The notes under the pieces are model-generated. The model searched no databases, was not told the DNA's origin, and worked only from the letters and a program-made list of their open reading frames with translations. A program made the translations under genes and the position numbers. DNA of 64,000 nucleotides from Paraburkholderia humisilvae. GTDB taxonomy: Bacteria; Pseudomonadota; Gammaproteobacteria; Burkholderiales; Burkholderiaceae. How positions within the stretch are numbered: the stretch's first letter is position 1; every line of letters starts with the position of its first letter. Location: assembly GCF_902859855.1 (NCBI RefSeq), contig NZ_CADIKH010000031.1:1-64000 (forward strand). The letters run 5' to 3'. Below, one piece after another: positions 8,448 through 16,696 of the stretch.

Positions 8448-9458
8448 ATGGTGCTGTCGGCGAGATGCAAGCGCGTGTGCGTCGTATTCGGCGCGTGGCT
8501 GCTGGCGGGCACACTCGCCGGCTGTGCGGCGGGTGCCGGGCCGGCCGCGCCGCAGCGGATCGCGGTCGATGCGCGGCCGAACGGCATCGCGGTGCGCGTG
8601 GGCGACGGTGCGGTATTCATCACCGACGATGCGACCAACAGCGTACTGGCCGCGGTCGATGGCCAACGGTTCACACGTGACGCGACGCTACCCCCGGTCG
8701 CGGGTCAGGATCGCAACAGCCTGAGTCAGCTGGTCGTCGCGGACCCGCACCTGTTACTGGTCGCGCGCTTCGGCTTTGGCACCGGGGGGGCGCTCGTCGG
8801 TATTGCCGCAGGCGATGGAAACAGTGAGCGGATCACTGCATTTAGCGGACCCGATACCGCGCGTCGCAGGCTCGGGCTCGCGGTGCTCGGACCCGGTCAG
8901 GTCTTGTCGACGTGGTTCGTGAAGCACGGCAACACGCCGCAATATGGCGGACTGAGCCTGCTGACCTACGACGCGGCAACCGGACGCGCGACCGAACAGG
9001 ACTGGATCACGGGCCTCGTCAAGCCAGTCGGTGTCGCCGTGGCGAACGGTGAGGTCTACGTCAGCGACGAAGCGGGCAACCGGATTCTGAAGGCGCGCAT
9101 CGATGCGTTGCGCGCGGCGGCGCCACAGCCGGTATCGATGGCCACGGTCGTCGCCCGGATCGATGGCCCGGATCTGCTTGCCGTGACGCACGACGGCACG
9201 CTGTACACGAAGTGCGGCAAGACCGGTTTCTGCAAGATTGCCGCGGATGGCGCGGTGACGCAGATCGCGAATGATTTTCACGATGCGCGCGGCGTCGCGC
9301 TCGATGAAACGCGTCACCTGCTGTATGTGATTGACCGCGCGAAACAGGCAAACGACGTAACGGGCCCCAAAGACGTAAGCGGCCGCAAAGACATAAGCGG
9401 CCCAAAAGACGCTCCAGCCAGCGGCACGAGCGAAGTGCGCGTGCTGCCGCTTCATTGA
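8448..9458 (+). CDS. Lipoprotein with beta-propeller-like (NHL/SMP-30 style) domain
   Basis: 336 aa. The N-terminus has a hydrophobic segment ending in the lipobox LAGC (cysteine at residue 26), so it is probably a membrane-anchored periplasmic lipoprotein. The body has blade-like repeats such as PNGIAVRVGDGAVFITDD, KPVGVAVANGEVYVSDE and ARGVALDETRHLLYVID, typical of six-bladed propellers that bind small ligands or act as lactonases. The C-terminus carries a three-fold short repeat (GPKDV, GRKDI, GPKDA). AACAGGAGC precedes the start. Position between two molybdenum genes hints at a link to that locus, without proof. Confidence 0.7.
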   Translation: MVLSARCKRVCVVFGAWLLAGTLAGCAAGAGPAAPQRIAVDARPNGIAVRVGDGAVFITDDATNSVLAAVDGQRFTRDATLPPVAGQDRNSLSQLVVADPHLLLVARFGFGTGGALVGIAAGDGNSERITAFSGPDTARRRLGLAVLGPGQVLSTWFVKHGNTPQYGGLSLLTYDAATGRATEQDWITGLVKPVGVAVANGEVYVSDEAGNRILKARIDALRAAAPQPVSMATVVARIDGPDLLAVTHDGTLYTKCGKTGFCKIAADGAVTQIANDFHDARGVALDETRHLLYVIDRAKQANDVTGPKDVSGRKDISGPKDAPASGTSEVRVLPLH

Positions 9459-9483
9459 TCGTGCGCGCGGCCGGCCAGCGGGT

Positions 9484-9912
9484 TTATTGATCGACGCCGA
9501 CAATCACACTCGACGCCTTGAAAATCGCGCTCGCGGCCTTGCCGTTCGCGAGGCCGAGACGGTCGACACTGTCGTTGGTGATGATCGCGGCGATCTTCGC
9601 GCCGCCCTGTGCGGCAATCACGACTTCCGCATTGACCGCGCCTTTGGTGACCGATGCGACCGTTCCTGCGATGCAGTTGCGCGCGGACACCTTGCTCGCA
9701 TCCGTGTCGACCATGATCAGCACCGACGACGCCTTGACCAGCGCGAACGCCGGTTTGCCGGCCGCGAGTCCGAGCGCGGCGGCGCTGTCATGCGTGATGA
9801 TCGCGGCAATGTCGAGGCCGTCCTGAGTGCGCAGCGTGACTTCGTCGTTGACCGCGCCGGCCTTCACGTCGGCGACGGTACCGGCAAACTGGTTACGGGC
9901 GCTGGTGCGCAT
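9484..9912 (-). CDS. Duplicated Mop (molbindin) molybdate-binding protein
   Basis: 142 aa made of two tandem TOBE/Mop domains (about residues 1-69 and 73-142). Both begin SARN and share GTVA, VNDEV or VNAEV, and IAAIITHDS or IAAIITNDS. Proteins of this type bind molybdate or tungstate at subunit interfaces in the cytoplasm and serve as storage or buffer. The start at 9912 has GGAG 8 bases upstream, better than the longer frame to 9978. It may provide the oxyanion-binding function missing from the short ModE-like regulator. Confidence 0.9.
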   Translation of the reverse strand: MRTSARNQFAGTVADVKAGAVNDEVTLRTQDGLDIAAIITHDSAAALGLAAGKPAFALVKASSVLIMVDTDASKVSARNCIAGTVASVTKGAVNAEVVIAAQGGAKIAAIITNDSVDRLGLANGKAASAIFKASSVIVGVDQ

Positions 9913-10129
9913 GGTGTTCTCCTTGAGCGTGAAAGGGATCGTGAACGCGTGCAGACGTGTCTGTGGCGCAACCTGCACGGATGCGAAATGTCGACGGTTC
10001 GACGTTTCGACATCGCAACGCCGGCACGGTTGCAGAACTCACGCGAGTCTAACGGCAAGCGATCACTCAGGGGAAGGGAAAAGGCCGCACATCCCTCATC
10101 AGGTTCGATGCGGCGTTGCAGCGAGTCGT

Positions 10130-10153
10130 CGTAATATAGTCGCCTTAACAACG
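10130..10153. promoter_or_regulatory. Degenerate ModE-like site upstream of the binding protein gene
   Basis: CGTAATAT (10130-10137), 8 bases, then TAACAACG (10146-10153). The 24-base frame is conserved but the right half is poor. It ends 14 bases before the start codon, where a bound repressor would block expression. Confidence 0.35.
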
Positions 10154-10167
10154 GTACGGGGAATGAC

Positions 10168-11046
10168 ATGATTCGAAAGCTGGTCGCATCGGTTGTGGTA
10201 GTCGCAGCGGGCATGCTCGGCGCGCAGGGGGCGTCGGCGGAAGAGGGCACGGTCAACGTGCTGTACGCGGGTTCGCTCGTGAATCTGATGGAGCGTAGCG
10301 TCGGCCCCGCGTTCGAGAAGGAAACCGGGCTGCGCTTCCAGGGCTATGCGGCGGGTTCGAACAAGATCGCCAATGAGATCAAAGGCAAGCTGCGCCGCGG
10401 CGACGTGTTTATCAGCGCGAGCCCGAAGGTCAATACGAGTCTGATGGGGGCGGCCAATGGCGACCACGTGACGTGGTATGTGAACTTCGCCGAGTCGCCG
10501 CTGATGATCGGCTACAACCCGCAAAGCCGCTTTGCCGCGCAGTTCAAGTCGAAGCGCTGGGACGAGGTGCTGCAGGAGCCGGGCATCCGCATCGGCCGTA
10601 CCGATCCAAAGCTCGACCCGAAGGGCGCGTTCACGGTCGACATGATGAACAAGGCGGCGCAGCTTTATCACGAGCCGGACCTCGTGCAAAAGACGCTCGG
10701 CGCACCTGACAACCCGGCGCAGGTGCTGCCGGAAGAGACACTGGTCGGCCGCCTGCAATCGGGTCAGCTGGACGCAGGCTTTTTCTATTCGACCGAAACG
10801 TCGGACCTGAAGATTCCCGCGATTCAACCCGCGCCGGAACTGAAGGCCAAGGCGAGCTACACGATGACCATCCTCAGCGACGCGCCGAATTCGAACGGCG
10901 CCGCACGCTTTGTCAATTTCCTGATGAGCGAAAAAGGGCGTGAGCTGCTCAAGCAGCACGGCGTCGACATCGTGAAGCCGGTCGTGGAGGGCAACGCGCA
11001 GTCGATTCCGCCGTCGGTTCAAGCGGTCATCGACGCGGCACAGTAA
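10168..11046 (+). CDS. Periplasmic molybdate/tungstate-type ABC substrate-binding protein
   Basis: 292 aa with a signal peptide cleaved near residue 25 (ASA-EE). The start of the mature protein, VNVLYAGSLVNLME, and the serine/asparagine-rich oxyanion site elements (YAAGSNKIANEIK, FISASPKVN) match the WtpA/TupA/ModA group. The permease-ATPase gene follows on the same strand. Which oxyanion is preferred cannot be told from sequence, but the Mop, ModE and molybdoenzyme neighbours favour molybdate. Confidence 0.85.
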   Translation: MIRKLVASVVVVAAGMLGAQGASAEEGTVNVLYAGSLVNLMERSVGPAFEKETGLRFQGYAAGSNKIANEIKGKLRRGDVFISASPKVNTSLMGAANGDHVTWYVNFAESPLMIGYNPQSRFAAQFKSKRWDEVLQEPGIRIGRTDPKLDPKGAFTVDMMNKAAQLYHEPDLVQKTLGAPDNPAQVLPEETLVGRLQSGQLDAGFFYSTETSDLKIPAIQPAPELKAKASYTMTILSDAPNSNGAARFVNFLMSEKGRELLKQHGVDIVKPVVEGNAQSIPPSVQAVIDAAQ

Positions 11047-11190
11047 GCGGCTGGCAGATGAGCGCATGACGATGTCGACCGCACCTGCAAACGCCACCTG
11101 GCAGACACCGCGCAGACGGCACACACCGTCCGCGCGGCAACGCGCGCAGTCGTGCGGGCGCTGGCGTGCTAACACGTGCGGTCGACGACG

Positions 11191-13161
11191 ATGACGCGTC
11201 CCACCGCGCGGCCGCTGCGATGGCTCGGCGGCCTGCTCGCCCTGTACCTGTGCGCGCCGTTTATCGCGGCGCTGCCCCAGATCGGCCACGCGGACTGGGC
11301 CGGCGTCGACTGGCACACGATGGGGTTTGCGGTCGGCGTGTCGATCGCGAGCGCGAGTGTCGCCGCGCTGATCATTCTCGTCGGCGGTGTGCCGCTCGGC
11401 TACGCGCTTGCACGTTCATCGTCGCGCGCGATGGCGGTGCTCGGCTTTGTCGTGCAGTTGCCGTTGGCGCTGCCGCCGTTGACGAGCGGGATCTTGCTGC
11501 TGTTTCTGCTCGGGCCGTATAGCTGGGCAGGGCAATTGACCGGCGGCATGCTGACCGATTCGTTCACCGGCATCGTGCTCGCCGAGACCTTTGTCGCCGC
11601 GCCGTTTCTGATCGTCGCCGCGCGCTCGGCGTTCGCGGCGGTCGATCCGGTCTACGACGACGTGGCCGCGACACTGGGCCACCACGCGGCCAGCCGCTTC
11701 TTTCGCGTGACGCTGCCGATCGCGTGGCCGGCCATTCGCGCGGGTCTCGCGCTCGCGTGGTTGCGCGCGTTCGGCGAGTTTGGCGCGACCGTGATGGTCG
11801 CGTACCACCCGTATTCGTTGCCGGTCTATACGTATGTGCTGTTCGGCGGGCAGGGCTTGCCCGCGATGATGCCGCTGCTGCTGCCGACCCTTGCGATCGC
11901 GGTGCTATGCGCGGTGATCTCGGTCTACCGACGCGGCGCCGCGACGCTGGCGGTCGCGCCGCACGAAAACGGCGATGAGTCCACGGCCGTCTCGGCCGCG
12001 AGCGTGCCGCCGATGCCGAATGCGCGCCTGTCGTTCACGTTGCGCCGCGATCTCGGCGCATTCAACCTCGACGTCACATGGGCGCCGACGACGCGGCGCC
12101 TCGCGATTATCGGACCATCCGGTTCGGGCAAATCGCTCGCGCTGCGGATGGTCGCCGGGCTCGAGCGCAACGACGGCTGCATCGTGACGCTCGGCGAACG
12201 CGACCTCGCGCCGCTCGCTCCGGAGCAGCGTCAGATTGGCTATATGCCGCAGGACTATGGACTTTTTCCGCACATGACGGTCGCACGGCAGCTGTCGTTT
12301 CCGGTCGATGCGGATGCGGCGAGCGCGCGCTATTGGCTCGATCATCTGGGGCTGGCCGGGTTGACCGCGCGGCTACCGCATCAGTTGTCGTTCGGGCAGC
12401 GCCAGCGGGTCGCGCTTGCGCGCGCGTTGACGCGGCACAGCCCGTTGCTGCTGTTCGATGAGCCGTTCTCGGCGCTCGATACGCCACGCCGGCGCCGTCT
12501 GCAACAGTCGTTGCGCGAATTGCAGCGCGAAATCGCGGCGGTGACGGTGCTGGTCACACATGATCCCGACGAAGCCGCGTTGCTGGCGGATGAACTGCTG
12601 GTGATCGAACATGGACGTGTATTGCAGACGGGCACGATCGGCGACGTATTCGAACGGCCGGCGTCGCTGCGTGTTGCCGAACTGCTTGGGTTGCATAACG
12701 TCGGCGTGGGGGTGATGCGCGCCGACGGGTTTATCGAGACGTCGCTGGGTCTTGTGATCGATACCGCGGAACGGTCGATCGCGGCTGGGCAGCCGGTGAT
12801 GTGGCGCGTGTCGCCGCGGGCGGTTTCAGTGGTGCCGGCGACGGCCATCGCGACGAAGCATGCGCCAGCGCGTGATCGTCAGGTGGATGACGGCAGCGGC
12901 GCGACCCGCACGTATCGCGGCACGCTCAAAGGCATCGAGCTGCGTCACGGCGATCGCTATGCGGTGCTCGATATCGGCGGCCATCGGTTCGATGTCGGCG
13001 ATGAAGACGAAGCGGTGGATCACGATGCGCGCCGCGAGCGGCAGGTTCAGATCGACTCGCGCGGGGTGTCGGTGTGGGCGGTGGCGGCGTCGAATGGGAG
13101 ATCGGGCGGTGAAAGCGAGGCGGCCGTCATCGGGGCAGCGAGTCGGAAAAAGTCCGGCTGA
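11191..13161 (+). CDS. Fused molybdate-type ABC permease and ATPase
   Basis: About 656 aa. The N-terminal half is a ModB/CysT-like permease with about five or six membrane segments and the EAA-type loop (DDVAATLGHHAASRFFRVT). The C-terminal half is a ModC-like ATPase with Walker A GPSGSGKS (near residue 310), Q-loop GYMPQDYG, signature LSFGQRQRV, Walker B LLLFDEPFSALD and a terminal TOBE region. ModB and ModC are separate genes in most bacteria, so this is a fusion. ATG 11191 was preferred to GTG 11176. It pairs with the binding protein just upstream. Confidence 0.88.
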   Translation: MTRPTARPLRWLGGLLALYLCAPFIAALPQIGHADWAGVDWHTMGFAVGVSIASASVAALIILVGGVPLGYALARSSSRAMAVLGFVVQLPLALPPLTSGILLLFLLGPYSWAGQLTGGMLTDSFTGIVLAETFVAAPFLIVAARSAFAAVDPVYDDVAATLGHHAASRFFRVTLPIAWPAIRAGLALAWLRAFGEFGATVMVAYHPYSLPVYTYVLFGGQGLPAMMPLLLPTLAIAVLCAVISVYRRGAATLAVAPHENGDESTAVSAASVPPMPNARLSFTLRRDLGAFNLDVTWAPTTRRLAIIGPSGSGKSLALRMVAGLERNDGCIVTLGERDLAPLAPEQRQIGYMPQDYGLFPHMTVARQLSFPVDADAASARYWLDHLGLAGLTARLPHQLSFGQRQRVALARALTRHSPLLLFDEPFSALDTPRRRRLQQSLRELQREIAAVTVLVTHDPDEAALLADELLVIEHGRVLQTGTIGDVFERPASLRVAELLGLHNVGVGVMRADGFIETSLGLVIDTAERSIAAGQPVMWRVSPRAVSVVPATAIATKHAPARDRQVDDGSGATRTYRGTLKGIELRHGDRYAVLDIGGHRFDVGDEDEAVDHDARRERQVQIDSRGVSVWAVAASNGRSGGESEAAVIGAASRKKSG

Positions 13162-13858
13162 ATCGTTCACGTCCGTTCATTGCCAATCTGAACGTGCGTT
13201 GCTTGTTGTTCCGTGCAATTTTGCGGCAGGCGGCTAGCTGGGTGCCTGCGAGGTTCAGTTGCCCGCCTCGCGGGGCCGGCGTGGCGATGAGTTGCACGCC
13301 ATGCTGTGCCCGCCCCGCATGCGGCGTTGTGCGCGTCGGCGATAACCTGCACTGGTTACGCGCAATCGCCCGGATCGGCATCAAGCGTTTGCACCCTTGT
13401 GTCTGTTTGCTGTCTTGGTGCGCGCGCAGCTGCCTTCAATTTCTGCCTTGGCGTGCTTCACTATGGAATTTGTATTTTTCAGGGACAAATAAATAATTAG
13501 ATATGCTTGGTAACTATCTCGATAATAATTAAATTCGAATATTGTCTATCTTATTAATCAATCGATAACATTATCCATTGACATCAGAATATTTGATCGG
13601 TACATTTAGCCTGACTGACCGGCTAAGTGCTCATGCGAAATGGATTTGAAAATCCGCTCCGTAATTGCGAAGCGGTTCAGGGAGGGACATGCGTTCAGGT
13701 GATGAAGCGTTACCATCCGTATTTCGTGATCGGACAGGCAATTTCGATGATATTTATTTCGAAAGTCTATTATGATCTACGCGTGCCGGGTAGACTATGA
13801 AAAGTGTATAAAAAGATCCGGGTGATGGAATTATTTAACGTCCATTTTTTAAAATAAA

Positions 13859-13881
13859 ATCCAAATCGGACAATTTTGGAT
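13859..13881 (+). promoter_or_regulatory. Leader stem-loop 1
   Basis: ATCCAAA (13859-13865), 9-base loop, TTTGGAT (13875-13881): a perfect 7-base-pair stem in the leader of the biosynthetic operon. Confidence 0.45.
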
Positions 13882-13906
13882 CGTAGAGTTTGGGGATGTC
13901 AACGAG

Positions 13907-13940
13907 ACGTCGAGTTATACGAAAACCATAATCTCGACGT
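13907..13940 (+). promoter_or_regulatory. Leader stem-loop 2, close to the first start codon
   Basis: ACGTCGAGTTAT (13907-13918), 9-base loop, ATAATCTCGACGT (13928-13940). Twelve pairs form with one bulged T. It ends 29 bases before the ATG at 13970. It could be an RNA control element or a protein operator. Confidence 0.55.
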
Positions 13941-13969
13941 ATTGCAAATAATATTGGTGGAGGCGGCGG

Positions 13970-15070
13970 ATGACTGTAATTGATATCGGCATCGTAGGCC
14001 TTGGTGTACAGATGCAGGAAAACCTGCTTCCTACATTGCTGCAGATGCCTAACGTCCGCATTGTTGCAGTATGTGATCTCTCCGCTTCGCGCGCGGCCCA
14101 GATTCACCGTTTCATTCCCGAAGTGCCAATCACGGACAGCGTCGATAAAATGCTGTCGCTCGCGTCGCCCGACGCACTCGTGCTTGCGTGCCCACCGCAA
14201 GCGCATCGCGACTTTGCGTTGCAGGCGATGAAAGCGGGCATCCACATATTTGTCGAAAAACCACCGTGCTTCACGCTCGATGAGCTGTCAATGCTCGTCG
14301 AGGCGAATCGCAGCTCGCGCGTCGTAACGGGGGTTGGCATGAACTTCAAGTTCGCGAAACCGGTGCAGCAATTGCGCGAGATGACCCTGAGCGAATCGTT
14401 CGGCGACACGCTCCACATCCAGCTCAACCATTACGCGAGCAAGCCGCGCACGCCGATGTGGGGCCTCGACTCGACGCTTCGCTCGTTCCTGCTTGCGCAG
14501 GCGATCCATACGATCGACCTCGGCATCACGTTCGGCGGCGGCGAGCTGACCGGCATCCAGTCGCGCGTGCAGCACCACGAAGACTCGCTGCTCGTCAACG
14601 CCGAGTTCGTATTCTCGTCGGGCACAACGGCGAGCGTGCTGTGCGGCACAGTGTTCCCGTACTTCGAGTTCGACATGAAGCTCGTTAGTTCGAACTCGAC
14701 GATGGTCGAACTCGACAACCTGTGGAACATCACGCTGCACGAACCGGAGCACGGCACGCGCGCGACCGGCGCGGCGAAGCGCTGGCGGGGCGCATGGCAG
14801 CCGGGGCCGCTCGATTCGGGCTACGAGCGCAGCGGCTATTACGGCGAGTTGTTCGGGTTCTTCGAGGCGATCCGCCAGAAGAAGCCGTTCGAAGCCAGCT
14901 TCGAGAGCCTGCTGCCGACTTACCGGGTGATCGAGCACATCTGCGCGAACGACCCTCACAATTCTGAAATCCCACTCGGGATTGCCGCATCGGCCGCACG
15001 CCACGCGCGTCACGAAAGCCACTCCCTCCTGTCCAACGCCAACCTGGAAACCGGTTCCAATGTCCTCTGA
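13970..15070 (+). CDS. Gfo/Idh/MocA-family dehydrogenase
   Basis: 366 aa NAD(P)-dependent oxidoreductase that in this family oxidises a hydroxyl of a sugar or cyclitol to a ketone. The N-terminal Rossmann motif is GIVGLGVQMQE (residues 7-17), and the family signature EKPP falls near residue 89. The C-terminal domain carries YASKPRTPMWG and the conserved QAIHTIDLG helix. It is the first gene of the twelve-gene operon and is followed by a DegT aminotransferase with 11 bases of overlap. That pairing is the classic dehydrogenase-transaminase module seen for kanosamine (NtdC/NtdA) and aminocyclitol antibiotics. GGAGG lies about 8 bases before the ATG. Confidence 0.85.
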   Translation: MTVIDIGIVGLGVQMQENLLPTLLQMPNVRIVAVCDLSASRAAQIHRFIPEVPITDSVDKMLSLASPDALVLACPPQAHRDFALQAMKAGIHIFVEKPPCFTLDELSMLVEANRSSRVVTGVGMNFKFAKPVQQLREMTLSESFGDTLHIQLNHYASKPRTPMWGLDSTLRSFLLAQAIHTIDLGITFGGGELTGIQSRVQHHEDSLLVNAEFVFSSGTTASVLCGTVFPYFEFDMKLVSSNSTMVELDNLWNITLHEPEHGTRATGAAKRWRGAWQPGPLDSGYERSGYYGELFGFFEAIRQKKPFEASFESLLPTYRVIEHICANDPHNSEIPLGIAASAARHARHESHSLLSNANLETGSNVL

Positions 15071-16181
15071 ACTTTCCGTCGACACGGTCATCCCCGCCCG
15101 GCGCGTTGTATCCGATAAGTATCGCGTCGTCCATGCAAGCGATGTCGACACGCTGCGAAATACACTCGCGCGCCCACTGTCCGGCACGAGCGAGGTCGTC
15201 ACTGAATATGAGCAGGATCTTGCCACGTGGTTCGGCGCGCGACATGCGGTCGCGCTGTCGTCTGGCGGTGCCGCGCTGAGCGTCGCGCTCTACGCGAGCG
15301 GCGTCGGGCCGGGCGACGAAGTGCTGCTGACGCCGAGTTGCCCGCTGTGTACGATCTACCCGATCATCGCCGCCGGCGCGGTGCCGATATTCATCGATAC
15401 CCGCGAGCATGGCTTCGGCGCCGATCCGGTATCGGTGCGCGAGCGCAGGACGCCGCGCACGCGCGCGCTGATCGACATTCCAATGTGGGGCTATCCAACC
15501 GAAGTCGACACGTTGCAATCGCTCACTCGCGAACTCGGCCTCAAGCTGATCCTCGACCTTGCACACTCGCACGGCACGACCCTGCACGGCCAGCCTCTGT
15601 CCCGGTTCGGCGACGTGTCGTGCTTCAGCACGCACGAGCGCAAGCCGCTCGCGACGGGCGAGGGTGGCTTCCTGCTCACGGACGATGACGCGCTTGCGCA
15701 GCGCGGCCGCGATTACAGCCGCTTCGGCAACCTGAACGGCAAGGATTTCGGCCTGAACTACAAACTCGCCGCTCTGCCGGCCGCGCTCGGCAAGAGCCGG
15801 CTTGCGTCCCTTGCCGAGCAAATCGGCAAGCGTCGTGAAAACGCCCGCTACTTCCTGCACCGGCTCGACCATTCGCGGGTGAACGAGAAGACGATCATCG
15901 ATGGTGGCGAGCCGAACTACTACTTCCTCAACCTTCAACTGCGTTTCGCCGACAATCGCGCATTCATCGACTATCTCGACGACCACGGCATCCCGTCGGA
16001 CATCAAGCGCTACGGATGCAAGGCGCTATACGAGTTTCCGGCGCTTGCCCGCTATCGCGCCGCGTGTCCGAACGCGGAAGCGCTGCTCGGAGGCATGACG
16101 ACGATTCCCGTACATCCGGGCGTCTCGACCGATGAACTCGACTACATGGCGGCGTGCATCAACCGTTACGACGCGGCGTGA
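15060..16181 (+). CDS. DegT/DnrJ/EryC1/StrS-family PLP aminotransferase (first copy)
   Basis: 373 aa. This fold-type I family transfers an amino group, usually from Glu or Gln, to a keto-sugar or keto-cyclitol. The PLP-binding lysine is K195 in ERKPLATGEGG. Family elements ALSSGGAALSVAL and DLAHSHG are present. Less usual are SCPLCTIYP and IPMWGYP, both of which recur in the second copy at 16693. The start at 15060 was chosen because similarity begins there and it overlaps the upstream stop. It probably acts on the ketone made by the dehydrogenase upstream. Confidence 0.85.
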   Translation: MSSELSVDTVIPARRVVSDKYRVVHASDVDTLRNTLARPLSGTSEVVTEYEQDLATWFGARHAVALSSGGAALSVALYASGVGPGDEVLLTPSCPLCTIYPIIAAGAVPIFIDTREHGFGADPVSVRERRTPRTRALIDIPMWGYPTEVDTLQSLTRELGLKLILDLAHSHGTTLHGQPLSRFGDVSCFSTHERKPLATGEGGFLLTDDDALAQRGRDYSRFGNLNGKDFGLNYKLAALPAALGKSRLASLAEQIGKRRENARYFLHRLDHSRVNEKTIIDGGEPNYYFLNLQLRFADNRAFIDYLDDHGIPSDIKRYGCKALYEFPALARYRAACPNAEALLGGMTTIPVHPGVSTDELDYMAACINRYDAA

Positions 16182-16183
16182 CG

Positions 16184-16696
16184 ATGGTGCTTCCCGACGA
16201 TCGCGCGCCGCTCGAACGGCATTTCACCGCATCGGGCCTCGTGATGAACCCGTATCGCGAGTTGCTTCTGCTGCATCACCGCAAGCTCGATGTGTGGCTT
16301 TATCCAGGCGGCCACATCGAGTCGACCGAAACGCCCGACGCGGCCGTTTTGCGCGAGATCGAGGAGGAAACGGGCATTCGTGCGACGCTGCTCGGTGAAC
16401 GCGACGACGATCTCGCCGACCGGGGGGCCGACGTGACGGTCCTGCACCGTCCGTACCAGATCCTGTGCGAGTACATCGACGACAGGCGTGGCCCGCACTA
16501 TCACGTGGATCTCGTCTATCTGTGCGGGACGCGCGCGCGCGCGTGTCCCGCACAACGGGAAAACGATCGGGCGCGCTTCTTCGCCTACGAGCAGATGGAC
16601 GACTTGCGAATGTTTCCCAATTTCCGGCGGCTCGTTCACCGGCTCTACCGGGACAGGTCGGCATGGGATCTTGTCCCTGAAGGGGTAATCGCTTGA
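16184..16696 (+). CDS. NUDIX hydrolase (first copy)
   Basis: 170 aa. The NUDIX box GGHIESTE followed by AAVLREIEEETGI is intact, with all the metal-binding glutamates. Such enzymes split nucleoside diphosphates linked to another group (NDP-sugars, ADP-ribose, dNTPs). It starts 2 bases after the upstream stop and lies between two aminotransferase genes. A role in releasing a phosphorylated intermediate or in clearing a toxic nucleotide is inference. Confidence 0.85.
   Translation: MVLPDDRAPLERHFTASGLVMNPYRELLLLHHRKLDVWLYPGGHIESTETPDAAVLREIEEETGIRATLLGERDDDLADRGADVTVLHRPYQILCEYIDDRRGPHYHVDLVYLCGTRARACPAQRENDRARFFAYEQMDDLRMFPNFRRLVHRLYRDRSAWDLVPEGVIA

Larger units (their letters stand above)
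13162..13969. other. AT-rich leader region before the biosynthetic operon
   Basis: About 800 bases without a supported gene. From about 13470 the sequence is clearly more AT-rich than either flank. It includes dyads GGATTT-GA-AAATCC (13642-13655) and AGTCTA / TAGACT (13764-13769 and 13791-13796) and the two hairpins listed separately. It is the only plausible place for the promoter of the twelve-gene operon. Confidence 0.6.

Noticed and set aside
13835..14245. Minus-strand open frame over the leader and start of the operon
   Set aside because: Mostly a shadow of the dehydrogenase gene; no motif or ribosome site.
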